Shown here one piece after another: positions 44,504-53,259 of a stretch of DNA of 64,000 nt; the stretch's first letter is position 1, and every line of letters starts with the position of its first letter. Below the pieces are notes generated by a model, which saw nothing but the letters and a program-made list of their open reading frames with translations, ran no database searches and was not told the origin of the DNA. This DNA comes from UBA2966 sp965242505 (lineage in GTDB: Bacteria; Pseudomonadota; Alphaproteobacteria; UBA2966), in assembly GCA_965242505.1 (NCBI GenBank), contig OZ251449.1, positions 2,790,001 to 2,854,000 on the forward strand. Direction: 5' to 3'. The position numbers and the translations under genes were made by a program.

Positions 44504-44874
44504 GCGAGCGGTCGAGGCCGGTTCCGAGACCCACCGAGGTCCGGCTCAGGAAGGAGGAGAAGGCGCTCGAGATCGATTTCGACGACGGGAGTTCGTTCCG
44601 CTATCCGGCGGAGTTCCTTCGCGTCGAAAGCCCGTCGGCGGAAGTCCAGGGGCATGGCCCCGACGGGAAGGTCGTCGTCTCCGGCCGCCGGAAGGTGGGG
44701 ATACTCGAGCTGGAGCCGGTCGGCCGCTACGCGCTGAGAATAAGGTTCGACGACCTCCACGATACCGGCATCTATTCGTGGGAATACCTCTACGGCCTGG
44801 GCCGCGACCGGGACGAGATCTGGCGGCGTTACCTGGACGCCCTGGAATCCCGGGGCCTCGACCGCGACCCGTGA
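44500..44874 (+). CDS. DUF971 protein (gamma-butyrobetaine hydroxylase-like N-terminal domain)
   Basis: A 124-residue protein. PTEVRLRKEEKALEIDFDDGSSFRYPAEFLRVESPSAEVQGH and DDLHDTGIYSWEYLYGLG are the family signatures. The domain resembles the zinc/iron-binding N-terminus of butyrobetaine hydroxylase and is linked to iron-sulfur cluster biology in some bacteria. It converges on the ubiquinone-type hydroxylase gene. Confidence 0.9.
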   Translation: MSERSRPVPRPTEVRLRKEEKALEIDFDDGSSFRYPAEFLRVESPSAEVQGHGPDGKVVVSGRRKVGILELEPVGRYALRIRFDDLHDTGIYSWEYLYGLGRDRDEIWRRYLDALESRGLDRDP

Positions 44875-44902
44875 ACCGGGGATCCGGTCCCGCGAAGGGG
44901 TC

Positions 44903-46138
44903 TCACGGCGCCGCCCCGCGCAGCATCCGCGGCAGCTTGCCCACCGTGCCCCGCGCGTGGCGCATGAAGAACCTCTTCAGCGGCGGCATCCGGTTCACGG
45001 CGGCCAGGCCCGCGTCCCGCGCCATCCTGACGGCGCCGACGTCGTTGGAGAACAGGCGGTTGAGTCCGTCGGTGACGGCGAGGAGCGTCATGGAGTCGAA
45101 CCGCCGCCAGGCCTCGTAACGGGAGAGGACGTCCGGGCCGCCGACGTCGAGGCCGAGACGCGCGGCGTCGACGACGACTTCCGCCAGCGCCGCGACGTCG
45201 CGAAACCCGAGATTGAGGCCCTGTCCGGCAATGGGGTGCATCGCGTGCGCGGCGTCTCCGACGAGCGCCAATCGTCGGCCGCGGTACGTTTCGGCGTTGT
45301 GCAGCGCGAGCGGATAGCTCCAGCGCGGGCCGACGCTCGCGACGCGTCCGAGGAAGTCTCCGAACCTGTCCCGCATCTCGTCGTCGAAGGCGGGCTTGTC
45401 CAGCCCGAGCAGTCGGGCGGCCGCGGCCGGGGGTTCGGTCCACACGAGCGACGAACGGTTGCCGGCCAGGGGCAGGATGGCGAACGGCCCGGCGGGGAAG
45501 AACCGTTCGTGGGCGATGCCGCGGTGGGGACGTTCGTGGGCCACCGTGCAGACGATCCCGGACTGCGCGTAGGACCAGCCATGGACGCGGATGCCCGCCG
45601 CCTGGCGGAGCGGCGAGGCGCGGCCGTCGGCCGCGGCCGCCAGACGGCCGCGCAGGACCTCGCCGCCGGCGAGGCGGGCGACCGCGGTCGTCCCGGACCG
45701 GTCCAGGGCGCTCAGTTCGACGGGCGCGAACAGCTCGACGTTCGCGGTCGCCGATATCGCGGCGCCCAGTCCCCGCCGCAGGTGGCGGTTCTCCAGCATG
45801 AACCCCAGGGGGCCATCGCCCAGCTCGCGGTGGTCGTAATGCAGGAACAGGGGCGAGTCGCCCTCGCTGACCCGAATGCCGAGAATGGGTTGCGCGTCGT
45901 CCGCCAGATGCTTCCAGACTCCGATCGCGTCCAGGGCGCGGCGGCTCGCATGGGAAACGGCCGATGCCCGCCCGTCGAACGGCTCGTCGGCCATGGCGGA
46001 CGGATCCAGCCGGTCCATCAGCGCCACGCGGAGCCCGGCCCCGCCCAGCGCCACGGCGAGCGTGGACCCGATCAACCCGCTCCCGACGATGACGACGTCG
46101 AAGTCCCGTTCGATCGCGTTGCGCTTCGCCGCGGCCAT
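44903..46138 (-). CDS. FAD-dependent ubiquinone biosynthesis hydroxylase (UbiH/UbiF/COQ6 family)
   Basis: A 411-residue monooxygenase hydroxylating the ubiquinone ring. DFDVVIVGSGLIGSTLAVALGGAGL is the FAD-binding Rossmann motif, PFDGRASAVSHASRRAL the conserved RxxA segment, and LVGDAAHAMHPIAGQGLNLGFRDVAAL the second FAD motif typical of this family. Which ring position it modifies cannot be told from sequence. ATG 46138 is preceded by repeat-derived DNA. Confidence 0.92.
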   Translation of the reverse strand: MAAAKRNAIERDFDVVIVGSGLIGSTLAVALGGAGLRVALMDRLDPSAMADEPFDGRASAVSHASRRALDAIGVWKHLADDAQPILGIRVSEGDSPLFLHYDHRELGDGPLGFMLENRHLRRGLGAAISATANVELFAPVELSALDRSGTTAVARLAGGEVLRGRLAAAADGRASPLRQAAGIRVHGWSYAQSGIVCTVAHERPHRGIAHERFFPAGPFAILPLAGNRSSLVWTEPPAAAARLLGLDKPAFDDEMRDRFGDFLGRVASVGPRWSYPLALHNAETYRGRRLALVGDAAHAMHPIAGQGLNLGFRDVAALAEVVVDAARLGLDVGGPDVLSRYEAWRRFDSMTLLAVTDGLNRLFSNDVGAVRMARDAGLAAVNRMPPLKRFFMRHARGTVGKLPRMLRGAAP

Positions 46139-46185
46139 GGACCCAACGTCGCGCTTCCGGCGCGCGGTGTCCAGCCCGGACGAGT

Positions 46186-46362
46186 CGCGCGCGCCCCCCT
46201 CCCGACCTCCCCCCTGTCAGGGGGGAGGAGCGTGGATGACTCCCTCCGGGACAGGGGGGGGGGAGCGCGCGGGGCAGCGCGTCCCCCTCGTTCTCCCTCC
46301 CCCTTGCAGGGGGAGGGTCGGGGTGGGGGTCGCGCCAGGGGGGGGGATATGAGAAACGCGGG
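46186..46362. repeat. Dispersed palindromic element (copy 14) with outer end motif
   Basis: A unit (CTCCCCCCTGTCAGGGGGG), B unit (CCCCCTTGCAGGGGGAGGG), then GGGATATGAGAAACGCG. The terminal ATGAGAAACGCG (46349-46360) is the inverse of the CGCGTTTCTCAT seen at the other end of further copies. Confidence 0.82.
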
Positions 46363-46428
46363 TCGATCTGCAAGGATGATCCGCGGGCCGGGGAACGGAT
46401 GCCGTCCCGTGGAGCCCGTCGGAGCGAC

Positions 46429-47184
46429 ATGCAGGATCCACCCGTTGCCGGCTTCGCGCGGCATCCCGGAATCGCGGCGGAAGACGAGGCGCTGCTGGCC
46501 GGCGTTCCGCTGTTCTCGGGGATCCCGCGCGACTCCCTGCGGGCGCTGCTCGCCGACGCCCGGGTCTGCCGCCGTCCGCGCCACGCCGTGCTGTTCCTGC
46601 AAGGGGAGCCCGCCGGGCGCTTCTACGTCGTGCTGGACGGGTGGGTGAAGTTGTTCCGCTCGACGCCGGACGGACAGGAGACGGTCATCGCCGCGATCGC
46701 GCGCGGCGAATCCTTCGCCGAAGCCGCGAGTTTCGCCGAAGGGGTCTTCCCCGTCGGGGCGCAGGTCGCCGAGGCGGCGCGCCTGCTGGTCGTTCCCGCG
46801 CTCTCGTTCACCGACCAGTTGAAGCGAAACCCGGCGTTGGCGATCAACATGCTGGCCGGGATGTCCCGCCATCTGCGCGGCCTGGTGGAGGAAATCGAAC
46901 AGCGGACCGTCAAGTCCGCCGCGCAGCGGCTCGGCGCGTTCCTGCTGAAACGGTGCCCCGACGGACGCGAGGCGGCCGTGATCGACCTTCCCACCGACAA
47001 GAGTCTGGTCGCGGCGCGTCTGGGAATGCGTCCGGAAACGCTCTCGCGCGCGCTCGGGAAACTCCGGGCGGTCGGAGTGTCCACCCGCGACCGCCGGGTC
47101 GCGGTCTCCGACGTCGGCGCGCTGCGCCGCTACGCCGAAGACGGGCCCGACGGCGCCGACCGACCGCGCTCCCTCCCGTCTTGA
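46429..47184 (+). CDS. Crp/Fnr-family regulator, probable NO/low-oxygen responder
   Basis: A 251-residue regulator. The cyclic-nucleotide-binding fold spans about residues 25-140. A dimerisation helix and C-terminal HTH follow, with the recognition helix RPETLSRAL; the E-x-x-S-R pattern reads TTGAT-type half sites. The N-terminal cysteines of oxygen-sensing Fnr are absent, which fits Dnr/NNR-type NO sensors. ATG 46429 has GGAGCGAC upstream; 46399 is an alternative. It lies directly before qNOR, with an FNR-like box on its stop codon. Confidence 0.88.
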   Translation: MQDPPVAGFARHPGIAAEDEALLAGVPLFSGIPRDSLRALLADARVCRRPRHAVLFLQGEPAGRFYVVLDGWVKLFRSTPDGQETVIAAIARGESFAEAASFAEGVFPVGAQVAEAARLLVVPALSFTDQLKRNPALAINMLAGMSRHLRGLVEEIEQRTVKSAAQRLGAFLLKRCPDGREAAVIDLPTDKSLVAARLGMRPETLSRALGKLRAVGVSTRDRRVAVSDVGALRRYAEDGPDGADRPRSLPS

Positions 47185-47194
47185 CCACGATCAA
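47181..47194 (+). promoter_or_regulatory. FNR/DNR-type box upstream of qNOR
   Basis: TTGACcacgATCAA, one mismatch from TTGAT-N4-ATCAA, overlaps the regulator's stop codon and lies 56 bp upstream of the qNOR start. Confidence 0.75.
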
Positions 47195-47249
47195 GGCGAG
47201 GACGCGACCGCGGGTCTACGAAACCGGGACGGACCCAGGGAGGCGCGTC

Positions 47250-49541
47250 ATGACCTACCGCGAAGTCTTCACGCTCAAGAGGCTCTGGATTTCGTTCGGC
47301 GCCTTGCTCGCCGTGACGTTCGGAGTCCTGCTGCTGGTCGGCGGACGAGCGTTCCAGGAAGCGCCGCCCCTGCCGGCGACGGTGGCGGTGGTGGACGGCG
47401 GGACGTCCTCCACGCTGTTCGACGCCGACGACATCCACGACGGGCGCGACGTCTGGCGCCGCCTGGGCGGCATGCAGCTGGGGTCGGTGTGGGGGCACGG
47501 AGGCTATCTGGCGCCCGACTGGACGGCCGACGCGCTGCATCGCGAAGCGCTGGCCATGCTCGACGCGGACGGCGACTTCGCCGCGCTCTCTCCCCCGGAC
47601 CGGGCGGCGCGGATCGCGGCCCTCGCCGCGCGCATCCGCGTCAACACCTACGACGCCGAGAGCGGGCGGATCGCGATCTCGCCGGATCGCGCGCGGGCCA
47701 TCGAAGCGGTCGTGGCCCATTACACGGCGTTGTTCGGCGGAACCGGCGACGGCCCCGAGGCGGCGGCCCTGCGCGAGGCCTACGCGATTCCGGAACGGCC
47801 GCTCGGCCCCCGGCCCGACGCCGAGATTCGCAAGCTCGTCGCCTGGTGGTGGTGGACGGCCTGGGCGGCGGTGACGCTGCGTCCCGACGACGGCGTCACC
47901 TACACCAACAACTGGCCGCACGAGCCGCTGGTCGGCAACCGGCCGAGCGCCGCGACGTTCGTCTGGACGTTCGTGTCGGTGGTCCTGCTGATCGCCGCGA
48001 CGGGCGCGCTGTGCTGGTTCTTCCTGCGCGAACGCGACGAATGGCGAAAGGACACCGAGCCTCCGGCGGGCTATCCGGAGGCCAACCCGATCGACGCGGC
48101 GCGCCCCACCGCTTCGATGCGGGGCGTGATCAAGTACATCTGGATCGTCGCCGTTCTGCTCACCCTCCAGATCGCCTGCGGAGCGGCGACCGCGCACTTC
48201 GCCGTCGAAGGCCAGGACTTCTACGGCCTGCCGTTGTCCGAGATCGCCCCCTACGCGCTGACCCGCACGTGGCACGTGCAGCTCGCGGTGCTGTGGATCG
48301 CGACCGCGTGGCTCGGCGCGGGGCTCTATCTCGCGCCGATGATCGCGGGGTTCGAACCGCGCTGGCAGCGGCTCGGCGTGGACGCGCTGTGGGCGGCGCT
48401 CGTCATCGCCGTTCTGGGCTCCCTGTCCGGCGAGTGGCTCGTCCTGACCGGACGCATGACCGATCCGACGCTGGTCTACTGGTTCGGGCATCAGGGCTAC
48501 GAGTTCCTCGACATGGGACGCTTCTGGCAGGCGCTGATCTTCGTCGGCCTGCTCTTCTGGCTGGTCCTGATGACGCGCTGCCTCGCGCCCGCCATCCGCA
48601 AGGCGGGCGAGGATCGGCACCTGCTCATCCTGCTTCTGCTTTCCTCGGCCGGCATCGCCGTGCTGTTCGGAGCCGGGTTCCTCTACGAAAGGGACACCCA
48701 CCTCACGATCGCCGAATACTGGCGGTGGTGGGTCGTGCATCTGTGGGTGGAGGGCGTGTTCGAGGTGTTCGCGACCGCGTGGGTGGCGTGGGCCTTCGTG
48801 CACATGCGGCTGCTGCGGCCCTCGGCGGCCGCGGTCTACACCATGTTCTCGGCGATGATCTTCCTCGGCGGCGGAGTTCTCGGAACCTTCCACCACCTGT
48901 ATTTCGCCGGAATGCCGGAATCGGTGCTGGCGCTCGGCGCGGTGTTTTCGGCCCTCGAGGTCGTGCCGCTGGCGCTGATCGCCTTCGAGGCTCACGACCA
49001 TTGGCGGGCGGAACGAAAGGCGCCCTGGACGCGCCGCTACCACATGCCGCTGATGTTCTTCCTGGCGGTCGCGTTCTGGAACCTGGTCGGCGCGGGGGTG
49101 CTCGGTTTCCTGATCAACCCGCCGTTGTCGCTCTACTACCTGCAGGGGCTGCTGACCACCCCGGCGCACGGCCATGCGGCGCTGTTCGGGGTGTACGGCA
49201 TGCTCGGCATCGGCCTCCTCCTGCTGTGCCGCCGCGACCTGCCGCAGGCCGCGGGGGCATGGTCCGACCGGACCCTGCGGTGGGTGTTCTGGCTGTTCAA
49301 CGGCGGGCTCGCCCTGATGGTCTTCGGTTCGCTGCTGCCGCAGGGCATCATCCAGGCGCTGGTCTCGTTCGACCGGGGTTACTGGCACGCGCGCGCGCCC
49401 GACCTCCTGCATTCGCCGCTCATGGAGACGCTGGTCTGGCTGCGCGTGCCGGGCGACGTCGTGTTCGCGCTCGGAGCGCTGCTGCTGCTCGTCTTCCTGG
49501 CGCGGATCGAGTTCGGGCCGCGCGCGGCGCGCGACTCCTGA
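47250..49541 (+). CDS. norZ: Quinol-dependent nitric oxide reductase (qNOR)
   Basis: A 763-residue single-chain enzyme reducing NO to N2O with quinol at the inner membrane. A periplasmic N-terminal region (about residues 40-225) fused to the catalytic subunit distinguishes it from cNOR. The 12-helix heme-copper core follows, with metal-ligand histidines in VVHLWVEGVFEVFATAW, GTFHHLYFAGMP and AHGHAALFGVYGMLGIG. Length is typical. It is inferred to be controlled by the adjacent Crp/Fnr protein through the box at 47181. Confidence 0.93.
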   Translation: MTYREVFTLKRLWISFGALLAVTFGVLLLVGGRAFQEAPPLPATVAVVDGGTSSTLFDADDIHDGRDVWRRLGGMQLGSVWGHGGYLAPDWTADALHREALAMLDADGDFAALSPPDRAARIAALAARIRVNTYDAESGRIAISPDRARAIEAVVAHYTALFGGTGDGPEAAALREAYAIPERPLGPRPDAEIRKLVAWWWWTAWAAVTLRPDDGVTYTNNWPHEPLVGNRPSAATFVWTFVSVVLLIAATGALCWFFLRERDEWRKDTEPPAGYPEANPIDAARPTASMRGVIKYIWIVAVLLTLQIACGAATAHFAVEGQDFYGLPLSEIAPYALTRTWHVQLAVLWIATAWLGAGLYLAPMIAGFEPRWQRLGVDALWAALVIAVLGSLSGEWLVLTGRMTDPTLVYWFGHQGYEFLDMGRFWQALIFVGLLFWLVLMTRCLAPAIRKAGEDRHLLILLLLSSAGIAVLFGAGFLYERDTHLTIAEYWRWWVVHLWVEGVFEVFATAWVAWAFVHMRLLRPSAAAVYTMFSAMIFLGGGVLGTFHHLYFAGMPESVLALGAVFSALEVVPLALIAFEAHDHWRAERKAPWTRRYHMPLMFFLAVAFWNLVGAGVLGFLINPPLSLYYLQGLLTTPAHGHAALFGVYGMLGIGLLLLCRRDLPQAAGAWSDRTLRWVFWLFNGGLALMVFGSLLPQGIIQALVSFDRGYWHARAPDLLHSPLMETLVWLRVPGDVVFALGALLLLVFLARIEFGPRAARDS

Positions 49542-49629
49542 GGGTCGTCCGCGCGACGCGGACGCCGGGGCCGGACCGCAGGGGCGCGCCGTTGTCGGCG
49601 CCGGGCCGGCCGGGTACGCTCGCGGCGTT

Positions 49630-50988
49630 ATGAGCGCATGGCGCGAAATGACCGCCCTGGAACTGGGGGCCGGTATCGCGGACGGCGGGATCGACGCGGT
49701 CGAACTCGCCGAGCACTTCCTCGACAGGATCGAGCGGGAGGACGCGGACCGCGACGTCTACATCCGGGCGACCCGCGAGCGGGCGGTCGCGGAGGCGACC
49801 GCGGCCCGGAGCCGCGCGAGGGCCGGGCTGCGCCGGGGTCCGCTCGACGGGGTCCCCATGTCCTGGAAGGACCTGGTCGCCATGGCGGGCGAACCCACGA
49901 CCGGCGGATCGCCCCTGTTCGCGCAACGGCCGCCGGCGGCCCGGGACGCGCCGCTCCTGGCGCGCGCCGCCCGCGCGGGGATGGTGTGCCTGGGGCGGAC
50001 CAACCTGCCCGAGTTCGCGTTCTCCGCCATGGGAATCAACCCCCATTTCGGAACGCCCCCGAACCCCTTCGATCCGGATATTCCCCGCCTGCCCGGCGGT
50101 TCGTCTTCCGGCGCGGCCGTCTCGGTCTCGCGCGGGTTGGCGCCGGCCGCGATCGGGTCCGACACCGGCGGTTCGGTGCGCGTTCCCGCCGCCTGGAACG
50201 GTCTGGTCGGCCTCAAGACGACCGCCGGCGTCCTGCCGAACGACGGCGTGTTGCCGCTGGTCCGACATCTCGACACCGTCGGCCCCCTGACTAGGGACGT
50301 CGCCGACGCCGCGGCGATCTTCGCGGTTCTCGCGGCGGAGGATCCGGTCGATCTTCGGGGCGCCTCCGTCCGGAACGCGCGCTTTCTGCTCCCGGAGATG
50401 CTGTGGCGCGACGTCGCCGACGACGTCGCCGGGGTCATGGCGCGGGCGCTCGAGCGCCTCGAGGCCGCCGGCGCCCGGATCGTCCGCGAGGAAGTCCCGG
50501 AGCTCGACGAGGCGACGGAGATATTCCTCTCTTTCGGCGACCTGTTCAGCGCGAGCGCCTACGCCGAGCTCCGGGAGGAGGTCGATGCCCGGCCCGATCT
50601 GGTCTACGAACAGATACTCCGGCGCCTCCGTCTGTCCGCCGGCGCGGCGGCCGTCGACGTCCTTCACGCCTGGTCGGAGATCGACCGCCTCGCCGCGGCG
50701 TATCACGCCCGGACGGCCCCCTACACCGCGGCGCTGTGCCCGACCAGCGCGATCTCTCCGCCGGCCATCTCCGAGGTGGAGAACGACGCCGAGGCCTACG
50801 CCGACGCGCAGCGGCGGATCCCCGTCAACACCAGAATCGGAAACCTGCTGCGGCTGTGCGCGGTGACGACGCCGGCCGGCCTCGCGAACGGCCTCCCCGC
50901 GGGCCTGATGATCTACGGCCCGCCCAACCGGGACCGCTACGTCCTGCGGGTGGCGAAGGGGGTGGAAGAGGCGCTTCGCGCCGCCTGA
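49630..50988 (+). CDS. Amidase (amidase signature family), second
   Basis: A 452-residue Ser-cisSer-Lys hydrolase. LDGVPMSWKDLVAMAGEPTTGGS carries the lysine, LPGGSSSGAAVSVSRGLAPAAIGSDTGGSVRVPAAWNGLVGLKTT the two serines. The substrate is unknown. It is not closely similar to the amidase at 38148. Monocistronic; ATG 49630. Confidence 0.9.
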   Translation: MSAWREMTALELGAGIADGGIDAVELAEHFLDRIEREDADRDVYIRATRERAVAEATAARSRARAGLRRGPLDGVPMSWKDLVAMAGEPTTGGSPLFAQRPPAARDAPLLARAARAGMVCLGRTNLPEFAFSAMGINPHFGTPPNPFDPDIPRLPGGSSSGAAVSVSRGLAPAAIGSDTGGSVRVPAAWNGLVGLKTTAGVLPNDGVLPLVRHLDTVGPLTRDVADAAAIFAVLAAEDPVDLRGASVRNARFLLPEMLWRDVADDVAGVMARALERLEAAGARIVREEVPELDEATEIFLSFGDLFSASAYAELREEVDARPDLVYEQILRRLRLSAGAAAVDVLHAWSEIDRLAAAYHARTAPYTAALCPTSAISPPAISEVENDAEAYADAQRRIPVNTRIGNLLRLCAVTTPAGLANGLPAGLMIYGPPNRDRYVLRVAKGVEEALRAA

Positions 50989-50999
50989 CTTTTGGGCGA

Positions 51000-51205
51000 T
51001 TTCCCCGCATTTCCCATGCTGGCGGGGATCGAGGAGCGCGCGGCGTCGTGGGGCCGCGGCCCACCCCCCTCCCGACCTCCCCCCTGTCAGGGGGGAGGAG
51101 TGTGGATGGCGCCCTCCGTCCTCCTCGTTCTCCCTCTCCCTTGCAGGGGGAGGGTCGGGGTGGGGGTCGCGCCAGGGGGGATACGAGACGCGCGGTCCAT
51201 GTCTC
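51000..51205. repeat. Dispersed palindromic element (copy 15, near full length)
   Basis: Left end CCGCATTTCCCATGCTGGCG, GGGATCGAGGAGCGCGCGGC, A unit (CCCCCTGTCAGGGGG), B unit (CCCTTGCAGGGGGAGGG) and right end GGGATACGAGACGCGCGG. The two ends are roughly inverted, making this one of the best copies for defining the element. The remainder of 50989-51317 would hold the glnK promoter; no sigma-54 site was recognised. Confidence 0.82.
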
Positions 51206-51317
51206 CCTTTTCGAGGGCCGACGCGCGGCTTGAACGGTCCGCTCGCATCGTGATACACGGCGCGCCGACCGCGGGGCGGAACTCCAGGCGCCGCGTAACT
51301 CGCATCGGGAGAAGTCC

Positions 51318-51656
51318 ATGAAATTCGTAATGGCCGTCATCAAGCCCTTCAAGCTCGACGAGCTGCGCGAAGCGCTCACCGAGCTCGGCGTTCAGGGCCT
51401 CACCGTCACCGAGGTGCAGGGTTTCGGACGACAAAAGGGCCACACGGAGTTCTATCGGGGCGCCGAATACGTCGTGAACTTCGTGCCGAAGATCAAGATC
51501 GAAGTGGCGGTGACCGACGACATGGAAGAGCGGGTCGTCGAGTGTATCCAGCAGGCGGCCCGGACCGGTCGGATCGGCGACGGCAAGATCTTCGCCTACG
51601 ACCTCGATACGGCCGTCCGGATACGGACCGGGGAAACCAACGAACAGGCGTTATAG
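51318..51656 (+). CDS. glnK: PII nitrogen regulatory protein
   Basis: A 112-residue trimeric signal protein that senses 2-oxoglutarate, ATP/ADP and glutamine state. MKFVMAVIKPFKLDELREAL is the family start; the T-loop includes GHTEFYRGAEYVVNF with the uridylylation tyrosine. GRIGDGKIFAYDL is the second signature. Location directly upstream of amtB indicates GlnK, which blocks the ammonium channel at nitrogen excess. Confidence 0.95.
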   Translation: MKFVMAVIKPFKLDELREALTELGVQGLTVTEVQGFGRQKGHTEFYRGAEYVVNFVPKIKIEVAVTDDMEERVVECIQQAARTGRIGDGKIFAYDLDTAVRIRTGETNEQAL

Positions 51657-51665
51657 GAGCCGGAC

Positions 51666-52955
51666 ATGACAAGACTCGTACGAAGCGTTTCCACCTTGGC
51701 GGCCGCTGTCGGCGCGGCGGCGACGGCCGGTCCGGCATTCGCCCAGGACGACGGGCTCAGCTCGGGCGATACGGCCTGGATGCTGACGTCGACGGTCATC
51801 GTCCTGATGATGACCATTCCCGGCGTCGCCCTTTTCTACGGCGGCATGGTGCGCAAGAAGAACGTGCTCGGCACCGTGATGCACAGCTTCGCGGCGGCCT
51901 GCCTGATCACGGTGGTGTGGATGATCGCCGGATACAGCCTCGCGTTCGCGGAGGGCGCCGCCTACGTCGGAGGGCTGGGCAGACTGTTCCTTCACGGCAT
52001 GGCCGTGGACTCCATGAACGGCTCGATCCCGGAATCGGTCTTCATGACCTTTCAGATGACCTTCGCGATCATCACGGCGGCATTGATCGCGGGCGCGGTC
52101 GCCGAACGGATGAAGTTCTCGGCCCTGCTGTTGTTCCTCGGCCTGTGGTCGATTCTCGTCTACTCGCCCATCTGCTATTGGGTGTGGGGCGGCGGATTTC
52201 TGGGCGACGCGGGCGTCCTGGATTTCGCGGGCGGCACCGTCGTGCACATCAACTCCGGCGTCGCGGCGTTGGTCGCCGCCATCGTGCTGGGCAAACGGGT
52301 GGGCTACGGCCGCGAGAATCTCGCTCCGCACAACGTCGTGCTGACGGTGGTCGGCGCATCGTTCCTGTGGGTCGGATGGTTCGGATTCAACGGCGGTTCG
52401 GCCGTCGCCGCGAACGGCGCGGCCGGCATGGCGATGGCGGTCACGCAGATCGCGGCGGCGGCGGCGGCGCTCGCCTGGATGTCCGCCGAATGGTTGACGC
52501 GCGGAAAGCCGAGCGTCCTCGGGATCGCGTCCGGCGCCGTCGCGGGCCTCGTCGCGATCACGCCGGCCTCGGGATTCGTCGGACCCGGCGGCGCCCTCGC
52601 GATCGGCCTGGTCGCGGGCGTGGCGTGTTTCTGGGGCGCGACGTGGCTGAAACGCAGGATCGGCTACGACGATTCCCTCGACGTCTTCGCCGTTCACGGC
52701 CTCGGCGGCATCGTCGGGGCGATCCTGACGGGCGTCTTCGCCGTCGAGGCGATCGGCGGCGCAGCGGGAGCGCTCGAAGGCAACGTCGCGCAGATCGGCG
52801 CGCAGATATATGGAATCGCCGTGACGATCGTCTATTGCGCCGTGGTCTCCTTGGTCCTGCTCAAGGTCATCGACGCGACGATCGGTCTCCGCGTCAACGA
52901 GGAACAGGAACGGGAGGGCCTGGATATCGCCCTCCACGGCGAAAGCGTCTCGTAA
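51666..52955 (+). CDS. amtB: Ammonium transporter
   Basis: A 429-residue channel. A cleavable signal peptide (ending AGPAFAQDD) precedes 11 membrane helices. GGFLGDAGVLDFAGGTVVHINSGVAALVAA contains the Amt signature, and FAVHGLGGIVGAILTGVFA holds the second conserved pore histidine. It starts 9 bp after glnK with GGAGCCGG. The cytoplasmic tail (LRVNEEQEREGLDIALHGE) would meet GlnK. Confidence 0.95.
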   Translation: MTRLVRSVSTLAAAVGAAATAGPAFAQDDGLSSGDTAWMLTSTVIVLMMTIPGVALFYGGMVRKKNVLGTVMHSFAAACLITVVWMIAGYSLAFAEGAAYVGGLGRLFLHGMAVDSMNGSIPESVFMTFQMTFAIITAALIAGAVAERMKFSALLLFLGLWSILVYSPICYWVWGGGFLGDAGVLDFAGGTVVHINSGVAALVAAIVLGKRVGYGRENLAPHNVVLTVVGASFLWVGWFGFNGGSAVAANGAAGMAMAVTQIAAAAAALAWMSAEWLTRGKPSVLGIASGAVAGLVAITPASGFVGPGGALAIGLVAGVACFWGATWLKRRIGYDDSLDVFAVHGLGGIVGAILTGVFAVEAIGGAAGALEGNVAQIGAQIYGIAVTIVYCAVVSLVLLKVIDATIGLRVNEEQEREGLDIALHGESVS

Positions 52956-52980
52956 GGTCCGGGTTTTTCCGAGCCTTCCC

Positions 52981-53015
52981 CGCGCCCGGGGCGGCCTCGC
53001 GCCGCCTCGGGCGCG
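52981..53015 (+). terminator. Candidate terminator hairpin after amtB
   Basis: CGCGCCCG (52981-52988) pairs with CGGGCGCG (53008-53015), with an inner GCGGC/GCCGC pairing. The following T-tract is weak. The 52956-53259 gap otherwise holds only the ftsK upstream region, with no other feature recognised. Confidence 0.45.
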
Positions 53016-53259
53016 TTCTCGTTCGACCGCCCCGGCGGCCGGGGCCGCGCTCTCCGAATTTCTCCGGGAATGGATCGGCCCGGGCTATTGCGCCTGTAAT
53101 CTCGTTTCAATATCCTGTAGGTTCAGGAGAATTCGGAACCAGACCTTGCGCCCGCGCGCCTCCGATCCGTCATGACGCGCCAACGCGTGCGCCTGTCGGA
53201 GACCATGACCGAAACATCCGGGCGCGTCGTCGATGCCCGGTCGCCGACGTGATTCGACC

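Noticed and set aside
51205..51317. Sigma-54 promoter (TGGCAC-N5-TTGC) upstream of glnK
   Set aside because: No match of adequate quality on inspection.
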